This document shows, piece after piece, positions 9,666 to 18,443 of a DNA stretch of 64,000 nt. The notes under the pieces are model-generated. The model ran no database searches, was not told the origin of the DNA, and saw nothing but the letters and a program-made list of their open reading frames with translations. How positions within the stretch are numbered: position 1 is the first letter of the stretch; each line of letters begins with the position of its first letter. This stretch comes from Thalassospira profundimaris. Its GTDB lineage: Bacteria; Pseudomonadota; Alphaproteobacteria; Rhodospirillales; Thalassospiraceae. Where the stretch lies: positions 62,001 to 126,000 of the forward strand of contig NZ_JPWF01000009.1 in assembly GCF_003326675.1 (NCBI RefSeq). The letters run 5' to 3'. Position numbers and translations under genes: made by a program.

Positions 9666-9714
9666 AGTTTATGTGAAATACGGGGAGCCATATCTCACAG
9701 GGTGAGCCTTATAT

Positions 9715-10725
9715 CTAATGGGTGATGGCCTGTGTCAGGGTGACGATGTTGAAACCCTGACGGGTGAAAATCCTGGTTTGCTGCTGAATGCTTTCGCGCC
9801 GGTGTGTCGGATTTTCATCCAGACTGATACAGCCAACCGGGATCAGGGTGGCATCCCGACGGGCAAGGGCCAGAATATCCTCGGCAATGTGATCTTCGTG
9901 AAACACGATATCGGCAGTTTCAATTGCACGTGCGATGCCGTGCGGAAGATCAAAGGCATTGTCTGCATGGATTTCGGCATTCATCGCCTGTCCGCCGGGG
10001 ACAGTCGCACTACTGCCATCGGGGATAAACTGGCGCAGGGCATCATCAATATCGCGTTTGTCATTGGACTGTGCGGTGCCGTCATGAAGGCCGCGCTGGA
10101 AAAAATGGGTCCAGAACCGTTGGCGCGATACATTGTCATGAAGGTGATCGGCGACTTTTTGCCGTGCGTCCCGTGCAATCCGGGCCAGTTCCGACATCGA
10201 AGCCGGAAGAACGGTTTGAAGACGTTGGCGGATGATGCGCGCCAATGCCGGGGCGCAGGCACCGGTCGAGATCGTGATCATGACCGGTGCCCGGTCAAGG
10301 ATTGCCGGAACAATGAAATCACAATGCTGGGTGCGATCAACCACATTCAAAAGAATGTTGCGCCGTTTGGTTGCTGCTTGCACCCGGGTTGTCAAATACG
10401 GATCGTCGGCGGCATCAAACACCATCGCCGCACCATTGACCATGGTGTCGACAAACGGTGCGCATTCCCATGTGACCTGGCCATCGCGGACCATCGTGCG
10501 AATGTCATCGCAAATTTCCGGGGCGATGACCGTGATGGTTGCCTGACTGCGGACAAGCAGGCGCAGCTTGCCAAGCGCAACTTCACCGCCGCCAAGCACA
10601 ACTACCTTTTTGCCGGTGACATGAATAAAGGCCGGGAAATAGGCGAAGTTTTCAGATGTCCCGGCATGTGCGGCACTGTCTGACTGAGGCCCGCGATTAT
10701 TCTGCGGCGCGTGGTAATGCGTCAT
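9715..10725 (-). CDS. Precorrin-2 dehydrogenase / sirohydrochlorin ferrochelatase with a truncated methyltransferase remnant (CysG-like)
   Basis: 336 residues; full CysG is about 457. Residues about 28-180 form the dehydrogenase/ferrochelatase domain: the NAD-binding VVVLGGGEVALGKLRLL, then LLNVVDRTQHCDFIVPA with the catalytic aspartate, and ISTGACAPALARIIRQRL. The last 90 residues still resemble the start of uroporphyrinogen III methyltransferase (ADIVFHEDHIAEDILALARRDATLIPVG) but lack its GAGPGDP motif and everything after about the first quarter. The protein should make siroheme from precorrin-2 but not methylate uroporphyrinogen. The start has AAAGGAG upstream and overlaps nasA by 29 bases. 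Siroheme is the cofactor of NirB in the same operon. Confidence 0.85.
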   Translation of the reverse strand: MTHYHAPQNNRGPQSDSAAHAGTSENFAYFPAFIHVTGKKVVVLGGGEVALGKLRLLVRSQATITVIAPEICDDIRTMVRDGQVTWECAPFVDTMVNGAAMVFDAADDPYLTTRVQAATKRRNILLNVVDRTQHCDFIVPAILDRAPVMITISTGACAPALARIIRQRLQTVLPASMSELARIARDARQKVADHLHDNVSRQRFWTHFFQRGLHDGTAQSNDKRDIDDALRQFIPDGSSATVPGGQAMNAEIHADNAFDLPHGIARAIETADIVFHEDHIAEDILALARRDATLIPVGCISLDENPTHRRESIQQQTRIFTRQGFNIVTLTQAITH

Positions 10726-13405
10726 CGAGAATCTCCTTTATTTCAGGCAGGCACGAACCGCATCCGGTCCCGGCCTGAAGTAAGCGACCAATATCGGCAG
10801 CAGACATTGCGTTCTGTTCGGAAATGGCGCGGGTAATGGCCGCCAGCCCGACCGAGAAACATGAACAGATCAGGCGATCGTTGATCGCTCCGGCATCGGG
10901 CATCCGTCCGGCCAGCAGGGCATTGCGTTCTGTCGGTGCCACCAGATCAGACGAAAACAGGTTCGATACCCAATCCCGGCCAAGGGCCGGACGTTCCGGG
11001 CTGATAAAAAGCGCGCCGGTAATGCGATCCCCGTTCAGGCGCGCAAAACGATGAACGCCCTTTTTGCTGTCGCTATATTCAATAACCTGTTGATCATCGG
11101 CGTTTGAGGCAACGGGAAGCAGGGATTTGAACATCATCGGCTCGGACCCGGCAATTTCATAGATCATGCTGCCCGGTCCGGTCGCCGCCACCCAGTAAGG
11201 AAGACCGGTCAAATCGACCGGCATGCTTGAAAACAGCAATCCCTGCCATTTCGGAACAAAGGGTTCAAGGATGACGGGGATATGTTTGCTTTCGGGTTGT
11301 CCGGAATGGGGGTCGACATTGGGGGCCAAAAGTCGCCCGATCCCGCCTGCTTGCGAAAAGATATCGTTCCAATGCATTGGAACGAAAACCTGTCCGGGCA
11401 TTTGTGCATCCGTGACCTGAACACGCATCAGGGATGCACCCTGTTTGCTTTTGATCCGGGAGATCCCACCATCCGAAAGCCCAAATTTGGCGGCGTCCTT
11501 TGGGTGGATTTCAAGCAACGGTTCCGGGCGATGAGCCGAAAGACGTGCCGCCGTTCCGGTGCGCGTCATGGTGTGCCATTGATCGCGATAACGGCCACTA
11601 TTGGCGATCAGCGGGAAATCAGGACTGGTTTGGGATTGCGGTGGAATGTGCGCAACACCCAGCATTTTTGCCCGGCCGCTTGAAGTGGTGAAAATACCGT
11701 CACCATAAAGCCGTTCGGCGCCAGTAGAGGGTTGGTGGCGACGCGAAGCAGGCCATTGAAATGGCTGCATGGCGTCATAGGCCGATTTCTTGGCCTTGTG
11801 CCAGATGCCAATATCAAAGGCCCGCATGCCGTCATTTTCAAATTCGGAAAGGGCGGCATGTTCGGCAAAGATATCGCTGGGGTCTTTATATTTAAACGCC
11901 TTGCCATATCCCATGGCGCGTGCCACTTCGGTCATGATCCACCAATCGGCCTTGGCATTGCCTTGTGCCTCGCGGAACGGACGTTGACGCGAAATGCGGC
12001 GTTCGGAATTGGTCACCGTGCCCGATTTTTCGGCCCATCCGGTGGCGGGCAGTTTGATATGGGCATGGCGCAATGTGTCGGTGTCACTGACCACATCGGA
12101 CACAATCACAAGCGGGCAACGCGACAGGGCAAGGCGTACACGATCCGCATCCGGAAGACTTACCGCCGGGTTGGTTGCCATGATCCAGACGGCTTTGATT
12201 TCGCCGGTTTCTATGGCCCGGAACATATCAACGGCCTTGTATCCTTCGCCCGGTTCAAGGATGTCCGATTTCCAGAACCGTCTGACGCGATCAATATCGA
12301 CCGGATCATTGGGGTTCATATGGGCGGCAAGCTGATTGGCAAGGCCGCCAACTTCGCGTCCACCCATGGCATTGGGTTGGCCGGTGACGGAAAACGGGCT
12401 TGAACCCGGTTTTCCGACACGGCCGGTTGCCAGATGGCAATTGAGGATCGAATTGACTTTATCCGATCCGCTAGACGACTGGTTCACGCCCTGTGAAAAT
12501 ACCGTGACGGTACGATCAAAGGCCGCGAACCAGTTAAACAACGTTTCCAGTTTTCCCAGACCTGAGCCGGTTTCATCGGCACTGTCTTGCAGATCGAGCC
12601 CGCATTTATGCGCGGTTGTCTCGATATCCGGGCAGTCGGCACGCGCCTCTGCCACGGCTTGTTCATAGCCACTCACATGGCGGGCTACGTAACGAAGATC
12701 GGTATTGCCCGTCTGGTCAAGCCAGGCCAGCAACCCGTTAAACAGGGCAACGTCGCTGCCCGGTTTGATGGCAAGATGCAGATCGGCAATATCGCAACTT
12801 GCCGTCTTGCGCGGATCAATCACGACAATCTTGGTGCCGTGTTTTTCCTTGGCCGCACGCAGGCGCTGATTAAGCACCGGGTGGCACCATGCCAGATTTG
12901 ATCCGGTCAAAATGACCAGATCGGCGATTTCAAGGTCTTCGTAACATCCGGGCACAACATCGGCCCCAAAGGCACGCTTGTGCCCGACCACGGTCGATGC
13001 CATGCAAAGACGTGAATTGGTATCGATATGGGGCGACCCGATGAAGCCCTTGATCAGTTTGTTGGCGACATAATAATCCTCGGTCAGAAGCTGCCCCGAG
13101 ACATAAAAAGCCACCGATTTCGGACCATGTTTTTCAATGGTATCGCGCAGGCGATTTGCGGTTTCGGCAATGGCGGTTTTCCAACCGACCCGTTTGCCGT
13201 CGACTTCGGGTTCAAGCAGGCGAAAATCGCGCTTGGTCTCGGCCATGATCGTATCGATCAGGGCCGCACCCTTGGAGCAGATGCGCCCAAGATTTGCCGG
13301 GTGGTCAGGGTCGCCGCCCACAGCCCATCCGTCACGGGTTGGCGAAATGATCAGGCCACAGCCAACACCGCAATAGGGGCAGGTTGTTTTGACCTCATCC
13401 CGCAT
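10697..13405 (-). CDS. nasA: Assimilatory nitrate reductase, catalytic subunit
   Basis: 902 residues. The N-terminus carries the [4Fe-4S] ligands (CPYCGVGCG at 9-17 and GRICSKG near 45), followed by the molybdopterin oxidoreductase domains and the dinucleotide-binding C-terminal domain. The last 55 residues form a BFD-like [2Fe-2S] domain (ICSCFSVG, then GTGCGSCLPEI), common in NasA of proteobacteria and thought to receive electrons. No signal peptide is visible, as expected for the cytoplasmic assimilatory enzyme. It reduces nitrate to nitrite for NirBD, encoded just upstream. It overlaps nirD by 11 bases and the cysG-like gene by 29. Confidence 0.95.
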   Translation of the reverse strand: MRDEVKTTCPYCGVGCGLIISPTRDGWAVGGDPDHPANLGRICSKGAALIDTIMAETKRDFRLLEPEVDGKRVGWKTAIAETANRLRDTIEKHGPKSVAFYVSGQLLTEDYYVANKLIKGFIGSPHIDTNSRLCMASTVVGHKRAFGADVVPGCYEDLEIADLVILTGSNLAWCHPVLNQRLRAAKEKHGTKIVVIDPRKTASCDIADLHLAIKPGSDVALFNGLLAWLDQTGNTDLRYVARHVSGYEQAVAEARADCPDIETTAHKCGLDLQDSADETGSGLGKLETLFNWFAAFDRTVTVFSQGVNQSSSGSDKVNSILNCHLATGRVGKPGSSPFSVTGQPNAMGGREVGGLANQLAAHMNPNDPVDIDRVRRFWKSDILEPGEGYKAVDMFRAIETGEIKAVWIMATNPAVSLPDADRVRLALSRCPLVIVSDVVSDTDTLRHAHIKLPATGWAEKSGTVTNSERRISRQRPFREAQGNAKADWWIMTEVARAMGYGKAFKYKDPSDIFAEHAALSEFENDGMRAFDIGIWHKAKKSAYDAMQPFQWPASRRHQPSTGAERLYGDGIFTTSSGRAKMLGVAHIPPQSQTSPDFPLIANSGRYRDQWHTMTRTGTAARLSAHRPEPLLEIHPKDAAKFGLSDGGISRIKSKQGASLMRVQVTDAQMPGQVFVPMHWNDIFSQAGGIGRLLAPNVDPHSGQPESKHIPVILEPFVPKWQGLLFSSMPVDLTGLPYWVAATGPGSMIYEIAGSEPMMFKSLLPVASNADDQQVIEYSDSKKGVHRFARLNGDRITGALFISPERPALGRDWVSNLFSSDLVAPTERNALLAGRMPDAGAINDRLICSCFSVGLAAITRAISEQNAMSAADIGRLLQAGTGCGSCLPEIKEILDDALPRAAE

Positions 13406-13745
13406 GGCGCAATCCAGCTTGCAGTTCGGTCAGGCCAACACGAACCATGCCGTCAATGACCTTGCATTCGACCTTGGCGGCGCACCCGTCATCGGGTCCC
13501 TGTGCCTCGCCGGTTTCAAGTGAAAACACCATGTTATGCAGCGGGCAGGTGACGAAATGGCCGTGTACGATGCCTTGCGCCAGTGGTCCCTGTTTGTGCG
13601 GGCAACGGTCAAGCAGCGCAAAAATCTGATCATCAAGGGTTCTGAAAATCGCGATGCGATCAGTTTGGGTTTGCAGGGTGCGTGCGCCTTGCTGCGGGAT
13701 ATTGGCAGCGGGTCCGACTTCTACCCAGGTCAGATTGTTCGTCAT
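13395..13745 (-). CDS. nirD: Nitrite reductase (NADH) small subunit, Rieske-type
   Basis: 116 residues, typical of NirD. The Rieske [2Fe-2S] ligand pattern is present as CPHKQGPLAQG and CPLHNMVFSLETGE. It starts five bases after the nirB stop and overlaps nasA, so nirB, nirD and nasA form one tight operon. NirD supports the NADH-dependent six-electron reduction of nitrite to ammonium by NirB in the cytoplasm. Confidence 0.93.
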   Translation of the reverse strand: MTNNLTWVEVGPAANIPQQGARTLQTQTDRIAIFRTLDDQIFALLDRCPHKQGPLAQGIVHGHFVTCPLHNMVFSLETGEAQGPDDGCAAKVECKVIDGMVRVGLTELQAGLRHAG

Positions 13746-13750
13746 CTGTC

Positions 13751-16222
13751 TTACTCCGCTGCGATCATGGAAAGGGGCTGGAACTCGTGGGCGTCAACGC
13801 CCTCGGATGCGCGTTCGGCCCACGGGTCTTTTTGCGCGGTTTGCTGACTGATCATGAAGCGATCAAACAAAGCTTTGCGGTTGTCGGCATCCTCAACAAC
13901 CCGTTCCTGAACATGCTTCAGGCCAACGCGTTCGATCCAGGGGGCTGTGCGTTCAAGGTAACGGGCCTCTTCGCGGTAAAGCTGGATGAAAGCACCGCAA
14001 TATTCGCGAACTTCTTCATCGGTCGTGACCTTGCACAAAAGATCGGTTGCGCGGACATGAATGCCGCCATTGCCGCCAACATGCAGGTCCCAGCCGCCAT
14101 CGGTTGCGACCACGCCGAAATCCTTGATGGTGGCTTCGGCACAGTTACGAGGGCATCCTGATACAGCCATTTTGAACTTGTGGGGCATCCATGACCCCCA
14201 GGTCATTTTTTCAAGTTCGACCCCCATGCTCATCGACATCTGGGTGCCAAAACGACACCATTCCTGTCCGACACAGGTTTTGACGGTACGAAGCGATTTG
14301 CCATAGGCATGACCCGATACCATGCCTGCGGCATTAAGGTCGGCCCAAACAGCCGGCAGGTCTTCCTTCTTCACACCCAAAAGGTCGATGCGCTGACCGC
14401 CGGTAACCTTGACTGTCGGGATATCGAACTTGTCGGCCACATCGGCAATGGCGCGCAGTTCACGCGGGTTGGTCAAGCCGCCCCACATGCGCGGGATGAC
14501 GGAATAGGTGCCGTCTTTTTGAATGTTGGCGTGCACGCGTTCATTGATGAAGCGCGATGCACCGTGATCAACATACTCACCGGGCCAAGCTGCCAGCAGG
14601 TAATAGTTCAAAGCCGGACGGCAAACATGGCAGCCATCGGAAGACTTCCATTCCAGTTCCTGCATGATGGCGGGCATCGATTTCAGGCCCTTGGCAATGA
14701 TCAGACGACGCACGCTGTCATGATCATGTTCGGTGCAGGTGCAAATGGGTTTGACAGTTGCCGCCTGATAGTCGCCACCAAGGGTCGCGGCCAAAAGGTT
14801 TTCAACCAGTCCTGCGCATGATCCGCAGGATGCAGATGCCTTGGTGTGGCCTTTGACTTCATCAAGGGTCGTCAGGCCCTTTTCGGTGATGGCGGCAACG
14901 ATGGAGCCTTTGCAAACGCCGTTGCAGCCACAAATTTCTGCGTCATCTGGCAGGGCTGCAACAGCGTCAAAAGGGTTTCCGGCAGATCCCCCGGCGAATG
15001 CCTGGCCAAAGGCAAGGGTGTCACGCATTTCGGTGACATCCTGCCCGTCCTTCATCAGCTGGAAGTACCAGCCGCCATCGGTGGTGTCGCCATAAAGGAC
15101 TGCGCCCTTGATCTTGCCGTCTTCAAGGACAATGCGTTTGTAAACACCGCGTCCGGCATCGCGGAACACGATTTCCTCAGTATTGCCGCCACCGGAAAAA
15201 TCACCGGCGGAAAACACATCAACCCCCGTGACCTTCAGCTTGGTCGATGTCACCGAACCGGCATAGCCATCGGTTGCGATCTCGGCCAGATGGTCGGCAC
15301 AGGATTTCGCCATTTCAAACAGCGGTGCAACAAGGCCATAGCACAGACCACGGTGCTGAACGCATTCGCCAACCGCAAAGATTGCCGGATCACTGGTGGT
15401 CATGACATCGTCAACGACAATGCCACGTTCGACTGCGATGCCTGTGTCTGCGGCCAGACGCCCGTTGGGACGAATGCCAACAGCCATGACCACCAGATCA
15501 GCCGGGATCATGCGTCCGTCTTTAAGGCGAACGCCGGTTACATTTTCGGTGCCGACGATTTCGGCTGTGTCGGCTTCGGTAATTACCGTGATGCCGCGCC
15601 GTTCAAGTTCCTGTGCCAGAAGATAACCGGCAGACGGATCAAGCTGGCGTTCCATAACATGACCGGCCAGATGCAAAACCGTCACATCCATGCCGCGTGC
15701 CTGAAGGCCAACCGCGGCTTCAAGGCCCAGAAGCCCCCCGCCAATCACCACAGCCGGGCCACCCTTGGCGGCGGCACCCAGCATCACATCGACATCATCA
15801 ACGTCGCGGAAGGTTACAACACCGGAAAGTTTGTGGCCGGGAACCGGAATGATGATCGGGTCCGAACCGGTGGCCAGCAACAGGCGGTCATATTCGGTTT
15901 CGGTACCGCTTTTGGAAATCACCACTTTGCGGATGCGGTCGATTTCAACAACGGGATCACCGGAATAAAGATGGATGTTGTTTTCGCGATACCATTCCGG
16001 GGTGTTGATCACGATTTCGTCGAAGTTCTTTTCACCCGACAGCAATGGCGACAGCATTATGCGGTTATAGTTCACGCGTGGCTCTGCACCGAAAACGGTG
16101 ATGTCGTATTTGTCTGGCGTACGGTTGAGGATTTCTTCAACGGTTCTCATGCCGGCCATGCCGTTGCCGATAACTACAAGGCGGGCTTTTGCGGCTTTGA
16201 TATTTGCAGGGACGTGGTTCAT
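13751..16222 (-). CDS. nirB: Nitrite reductase (NADH) large subunit
   Basis: 823 residues from the ATG at 16222, which has GAGGAG upstream. Domains in order: an FAD/NAD-dependent oxidoreductase (IGNGMAG near 20, the NAD loop VVIGGGLLGLEAA near 160), two cysteine-rich BFD-like [2Fe-2S] modules (CGCNGVCKG, CGSCAG), then the siroheme/[4Fe-4S] sulfite/nitrite reductase domain with ligands TCVGQEWCRFG and SGCPRNCAE. It reduces nitrite to ammonium with NADH. It is first in the nirB-nirD-nasA-cysG-like operon. Its 180-base leader holds a sigma-54-like promoter, ANTAR-type hairpins and a terminator. Confidence 0.95.
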   Translation of the reverse strand: MNHVPANIKAAKARLVVIGNGMAGMRTVEEILNRTPDKYDITVFGAEPRVNYNRIMLSPLLSGEKNFDEIVINTPEWYRENNIHLYSGDPVVEIDRIRKVVISKSGTETEYDRLLLATGSDPIIIPVPGHKLSGVVTFRDVDDVDVMLGAAAKGGPAVVIGGGLLGLEAAVGLQARGMDVTVLHLAGHVMERQLDPSAGYLLAQELERRGITVITEADTAEIVGTENVTGVRLKDGRMIPADLVVMAVGIRPNGRLAADTGIAVERGIVVDDVMTTSDPAIFAVGECVQHRGLCYGLVAPLFEMAKSCADHLAEIATDGYAGSVTSTKLKVTGVDVFSAGDFSGGGNTEEIVFRDAGRGVYKRIVLEDGKIKGAVLYGDTTDGGWYFQLMKDGQDVTEMRDTLAFGQAFAGGSAGNPFDAVAALPDDAEICGCNGVCKGSIVAAITEKGLTTLDEVKGHTKASASCGSCAGLVENLLAATLGGDYQAATVKPICTCTEHDHDSVRRLIIAKGLKSMPAIMQELEWKSSDGCHVCRPALNYYLLAAWPGEYVDHGASRFINERVHANIQKDGTYSVIPRMWGGLTNPRELRAIADVADKFDIPTVKVTGGQRIDLLGVKKEDLPAVWADLNAAGMVSGHAYGKSLRTVKTCVGQEWCRFGTQMSMSMGVELEKMTWGSWMPHKFKMAVSGCPRNCAEATIKDFGVVATDGGWDLHVGGNGGIHVRATDLLCKVTTDEEVREYCGAFIQLYREEARYLERTAPWIERVGLKHVQERVVEDADNRKALFDRFMISQQTAQKDPWAERASEGVDAHEFQPLSMIAAE

Positions 16223-16261
16223 TTGTCTCTGGCTCCTCGTCGCGGGATGCGAAGTTGGCAC

Positions 16262-16395
16262 AAAAAAACGCCCGAAGCGGCCTGCCCTTTAAAAAGGCAT
16301 TTCGCAACGGACGTCGTTATCCGGTGAACCCGTCTTTGGATTCTTTATATATGCAATCGGCTTTTAAGGCCGGAGCCGCAGGCGACACTGCCCGC
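16262..16395 (-). promoter_or_regulatory. nirB leader RNA: two NasT-type hexaloop hairpins and an overlapping terminator
   Basis: Read on the minus strand. Hairpin P1 (16378-16395) has stem GCGGGC/GCCTGC and the six-base loop AGTGTC. Hairpin P2 (16308-16323) has stem CGGAT/GTCCG and the loop AACGAC. Both loops have A at position 1 and G at position 4, the rule for ANTAR-protein targets. The 3' arm of P2, in ACGTCCG (16308-16314), can instead pair with CGGGCGT (16268-16274), which is followed by seven T's (16262-16268), forming a terminator about 40 bases before nirB. P2 and the terminator exclude each other. This fits antitermination by NasT; the linker of about 54 bases is longer than usual. 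Confidence 0.65.
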
Positions 16396-16412
16396 GCTCA
16401 TACCCCTCTATA

Positions 16413-16428
16413 TTCAAGCGCCATGCCA
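16413..16428 (-). promoter_or_regulatory. Sigma-54-like promoter for nirB
   Basis: On the minus strand TGGCATGGCGCTTGAA has the -24 element TGGCATG and, at the correct distance, TTGAA in place of the usual TTGCA at -12. Transcription would begin near 16401, immediately before hairpin P1. Confidence 0.45.
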
Positions 16429-16508
16429 GATTGAAAAGATTGCCGATTTATCTTTCAAGCCATTGGGAAGTAAGAGAAATATTGATCCTTCCGGTTGAGG
16501 CTTGATTT

Positions 16509-16559
16509 GTGATTTTCACCTAATTGATTAAAATTTAAACATCACAAATTTGGTGTGAT
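16509..16559. promoter_or_regulatory. Two inverted repeats between the divergent nas promoters (candidate NtrC sites)
   Basis: GTGA-TTT-TCAC lies at 16509-16519 and ATCACA-N7-TGTGAT at 16541-16559. The second contains TTTGGTGTGA, loosely like an NtrC half-site. They lie about 80 to 145 bases upstream of one or other sigma-54-like promoter, where an enhancer-binding protein would bind. The assignment to NtrC is inference. Confidence 0.35.
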
Positions 16560-16678
16560 TAAAATATATGCAAATTTTGGATTTTTCGAAGGGGCCGAAA
16601 AATATCGTTGCAGGCGCGATCAGGCAAAATCTTTGATTAACAGTGGGTTGGTGAATTTATCCCGCATCGCGGAAAAAT

Positions 16679-16694
16679 TGGCGCGCCGTTTGCA
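16679..16694 (+). promoter_or_regulatory. Sigma-54-like promoter for the nitrate transporter
   Basis: TGGCGCGCCGTTTGCA fits the consensus well: TGGCGCG at -24, TTGCA at -12, with GG and GC separated by ten bases. The start would fall near 16705, just before the hairpins at 16708-16775. Confidence 0.6.
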
Positions 16695-16707
16695 ATTACC
16701 ATCCGGC

Positions 16708-16775
16708 GTGAGCAGCTTTGACGAAAGCAGGCCCAATGACGGGTGGCTCACAGTTCTTCGTCCAACGGCGGACGA
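16708..16775 (+). promoter_or_regulatory. Nitrate transporter leader RNA with two NasT-type hexaloop hairpins
   Basis: GTGAGC (16708-16713) pairs with GCTCAC (16746-16751) and encloses CCC-AATGAC-GGG at 16732-16743. A second hairpin follows at 16758-16775, TCGTCC-AACGGC-GGACGA, six perfect pairs. Both hexaloops have A at position 1 and G at position 4, as in the nirB leader. I do not see a clear T-run terminator in the 165 bases before the start codon, so control may act differently here. No gene is apparent in this leader; an 82-codon frame across it looks non-coding. Confidence 0.6.
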
Positions 16776-16940
16776 TCAGACGTTTGGAACAGCAGCGCGA
16801 TGAATGCGCAGCCTTTCCGATACGAATGACGGGTCGCCTGCGGAATCCATCAGATGAAGCAAGAGGCCCATGGGGAAAAACCGTCGGTCGTACATAGCAT
16901 CTCGCAAGCTCTGCGCGACCTAAACGAAGGGCTTCATATT

Positions 16941-18305
16941 ATGGAAATCAAGAACAAGGCTACACGCATAAATCTCTTCAGTCTCAAGACTGTCCAGATG
17001 CGTACTTTCCACCTTACCTGGCTTTCATTCTTCCTGTGCTTCTTTGGCTGGTTCGGGATCGCGCCGCTGATGCCGCTGGTCCGTGATGACCTTGGCCTAT
17101 CCAAAAGCGAAATCGGCAGCACCATCATTGCATCGGTTGCCATTACGGTTCTGGTCCGGCTTTTGATTGGTCCGCTGTGCGACAAGATCGGCCCGCGCAA
17201 AACCTATACCGCACTTCTGGTGCTTGGGTCTTTGCCGGTAATGCTGATCGGTCTTGCCGACAGTTATGAAACTTTCCTGCTGGCCCGTCTTGCCATTGGC
17301 TCGATCGGGGCATCCTTTGTGATCACGCAGTATCATACCTCGATGATGTTTGCGCCCAATGTCGTTGGTACGGCAAATGCCACGACGGCGGGTTGGGGTA
17401 ATCTTGGTGGCGGTGTCACCCAAATGGTTATGCCGCTGATCCTTGCTATGGTGCTGGGCTTTGGTGTTGCTGAAACCATGGGCTGGCGTTTGGCCATGGT
17501 GTTCCCGGGTGCGATCATGCTGGTGGTTGCGGTACTTTACTGGGTCTTCACCACCGATTGCCCGGACGGCAACTATGATGAAATGCGCAAAAGCGGCGCG
17601 CTTAAGCCCGAAGATGATTCTGCCGGTGCCGCCAAGGGTATGCTTGCCGCAGTGTCCGATTACCGCGTCTGGGCACTGTTTTTGGTCTATGCCGCCTGCT
17701 TTGGTGTTGAACTGACCATCAACAACATTGCTGCGATCTATTTCTTCGACAAGTTTGAACTGTCTTTGGCAACAGCAGGCATGATTGCCGGTCTGTTTGG
17801 TTTGATGAACATCTTTGCTCGTACACTGGGCGGTGTGTTCTCTGATAAGTTCGCGGCCAAAAGCGGCCTTTCGGGGCGTGTCAAATTCCTGTTTATGGCG
17901 CTGTTCATCGAAGGGATCGCGCTTGTTGCCTTCTCGCAGATGGAAGCACTTGCCGTTGCGGTTGCCGTGATGATCGTGTTCTCGCTGTTCGTTCAGATGT
18001 CAGAAGGTGCGACCTTCGGGATTGTCCCGTTTGTTAACCGCAAGGCACTTGGCTCGGTCGCCGGGATCGTCGGTGCCGGTGGTAATGCCGGGGCTGTTGC
18101 CGCGGGCTTCCTGTTCAAGTCCGAAGCCCTTACATATCAGGAAGGACTTCTTTATCTCGGTTGTGCGGTTATCGTGTGCTCGTTCGCAGCCCTTGCTGTC
18201 CGGTTCTCGGCAGCAACCCAGGCAGAAGAAAAGGCACGCTTTGAAAATGCGCAGGCCGAACGTCTTGCAGCATCTTCGGGTGCACAGCCGGTTCCGGCGG
18301 AATAA
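16941..18305 (+). CDS. Nitrate/nitrite transporter, major facilitator superfamily
   Basis: 454 residues from the ATG at 16941 with GAAGG ten bases upstream; an upstream in-frame ATG at 16854 would lie within the presumed leader. About twelve membrane segments. The motif after the second segment (LIGPLCDKIGPRKTYTALL) is the superfamily loop signature, and GWGNLGGGVTQMVMP matches the glycine-rich nitrate signature of NarK/NasA-type transporters. It should import nitrate (perhaps nitrite) for the divergent reductase operon. nasT and nasS follow on the same strand. Confidence 0.9.
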   Translation: MEIKNKATRINLFSLKTVQMRTFHLTWLSFFLCFFGWFGIAPLMPLVRDDLGLSKSEIGSTIIASVAITVLVRLLIGPLCDKIGPRKTYTALLVLGSLPVMLIGLADSYETFLLARLAIGSIGASFVITQYHTSMMFAPNVVGTANATTAGWGNLGGGVTQMVMPLILAMVLGFGVAETMGWRLAMVFPGAIMLVVAVLYWVFTTDCPDGNYDEMRKSGALKPEDDSAGAAKGMLAAVSDYRVWALFLVYAACFGVELTINNIAAIYFFDKFELSLATAGMIAGLFGLMNIFARTLGGVFSDKFAAKSGLSGRVKFLFMALFIEGIALVAFSQMEALAVAVAVMIVFSLFVQMSEGATFGIVPFVNRKALGSVAGIVGAGGNAGAVAAGFLFKSEALTYQEGLLYLGCAVIVCSFAALAVRFSAATQAEEKARFENAQAERLAASSGAQPVPAE

Positions 18306-18325
18306 GTCGGACGACCTAAATCTTT

Positions 18326-18353
18326 TCGGGATGCGGTGGGCATCGCATCCCGA
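18326..18353 (+). terminator. Hairpin between the nitrate transporter gene and nasT
   Basis: TCGGGATGCG and CGCATCCCGA form a 10-bp stem around an 8-base loop, 20 bases after the transporter stop. The following ACTTTAATCC is only weakly T-rich, so it is likely a partial terminator or stability element between highly and weakly expressed genes. Confidence 0.55.
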
Positions 18354-18443
18354 ACTTTAATCCGGACCTGAAAACAGGCTGGAACATAATAATGCAAGTC
18401 AGAGAGGCGCGGCCGATTGGGCTGTCAGGGAGTTGGGGTTAAT

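Noticed and set aside
14846-16327. Long open frame antisense to nirB (493 codons)
   Set aside because: Same reason: no protein-family features, while nirB is complete on the opposite strand.
16541-16559. TCACA-N7-TGTGA considered as a CRP/FNR site
   Set aside because: The arms are in the opposite order to TGTGA-N6-TCACA and the spacing differs, so it does not match the CRP/FNR consensus. It is kept only as a generic inverted repeat.
16555-16803. 82-codon open frame in the nitrate transporter leader
   Set aside because: It has no ribosome-binding site or family pattern, spans the sigma-54-like promoter and both hexaloop hairpins, and is better explained as leader sequence.
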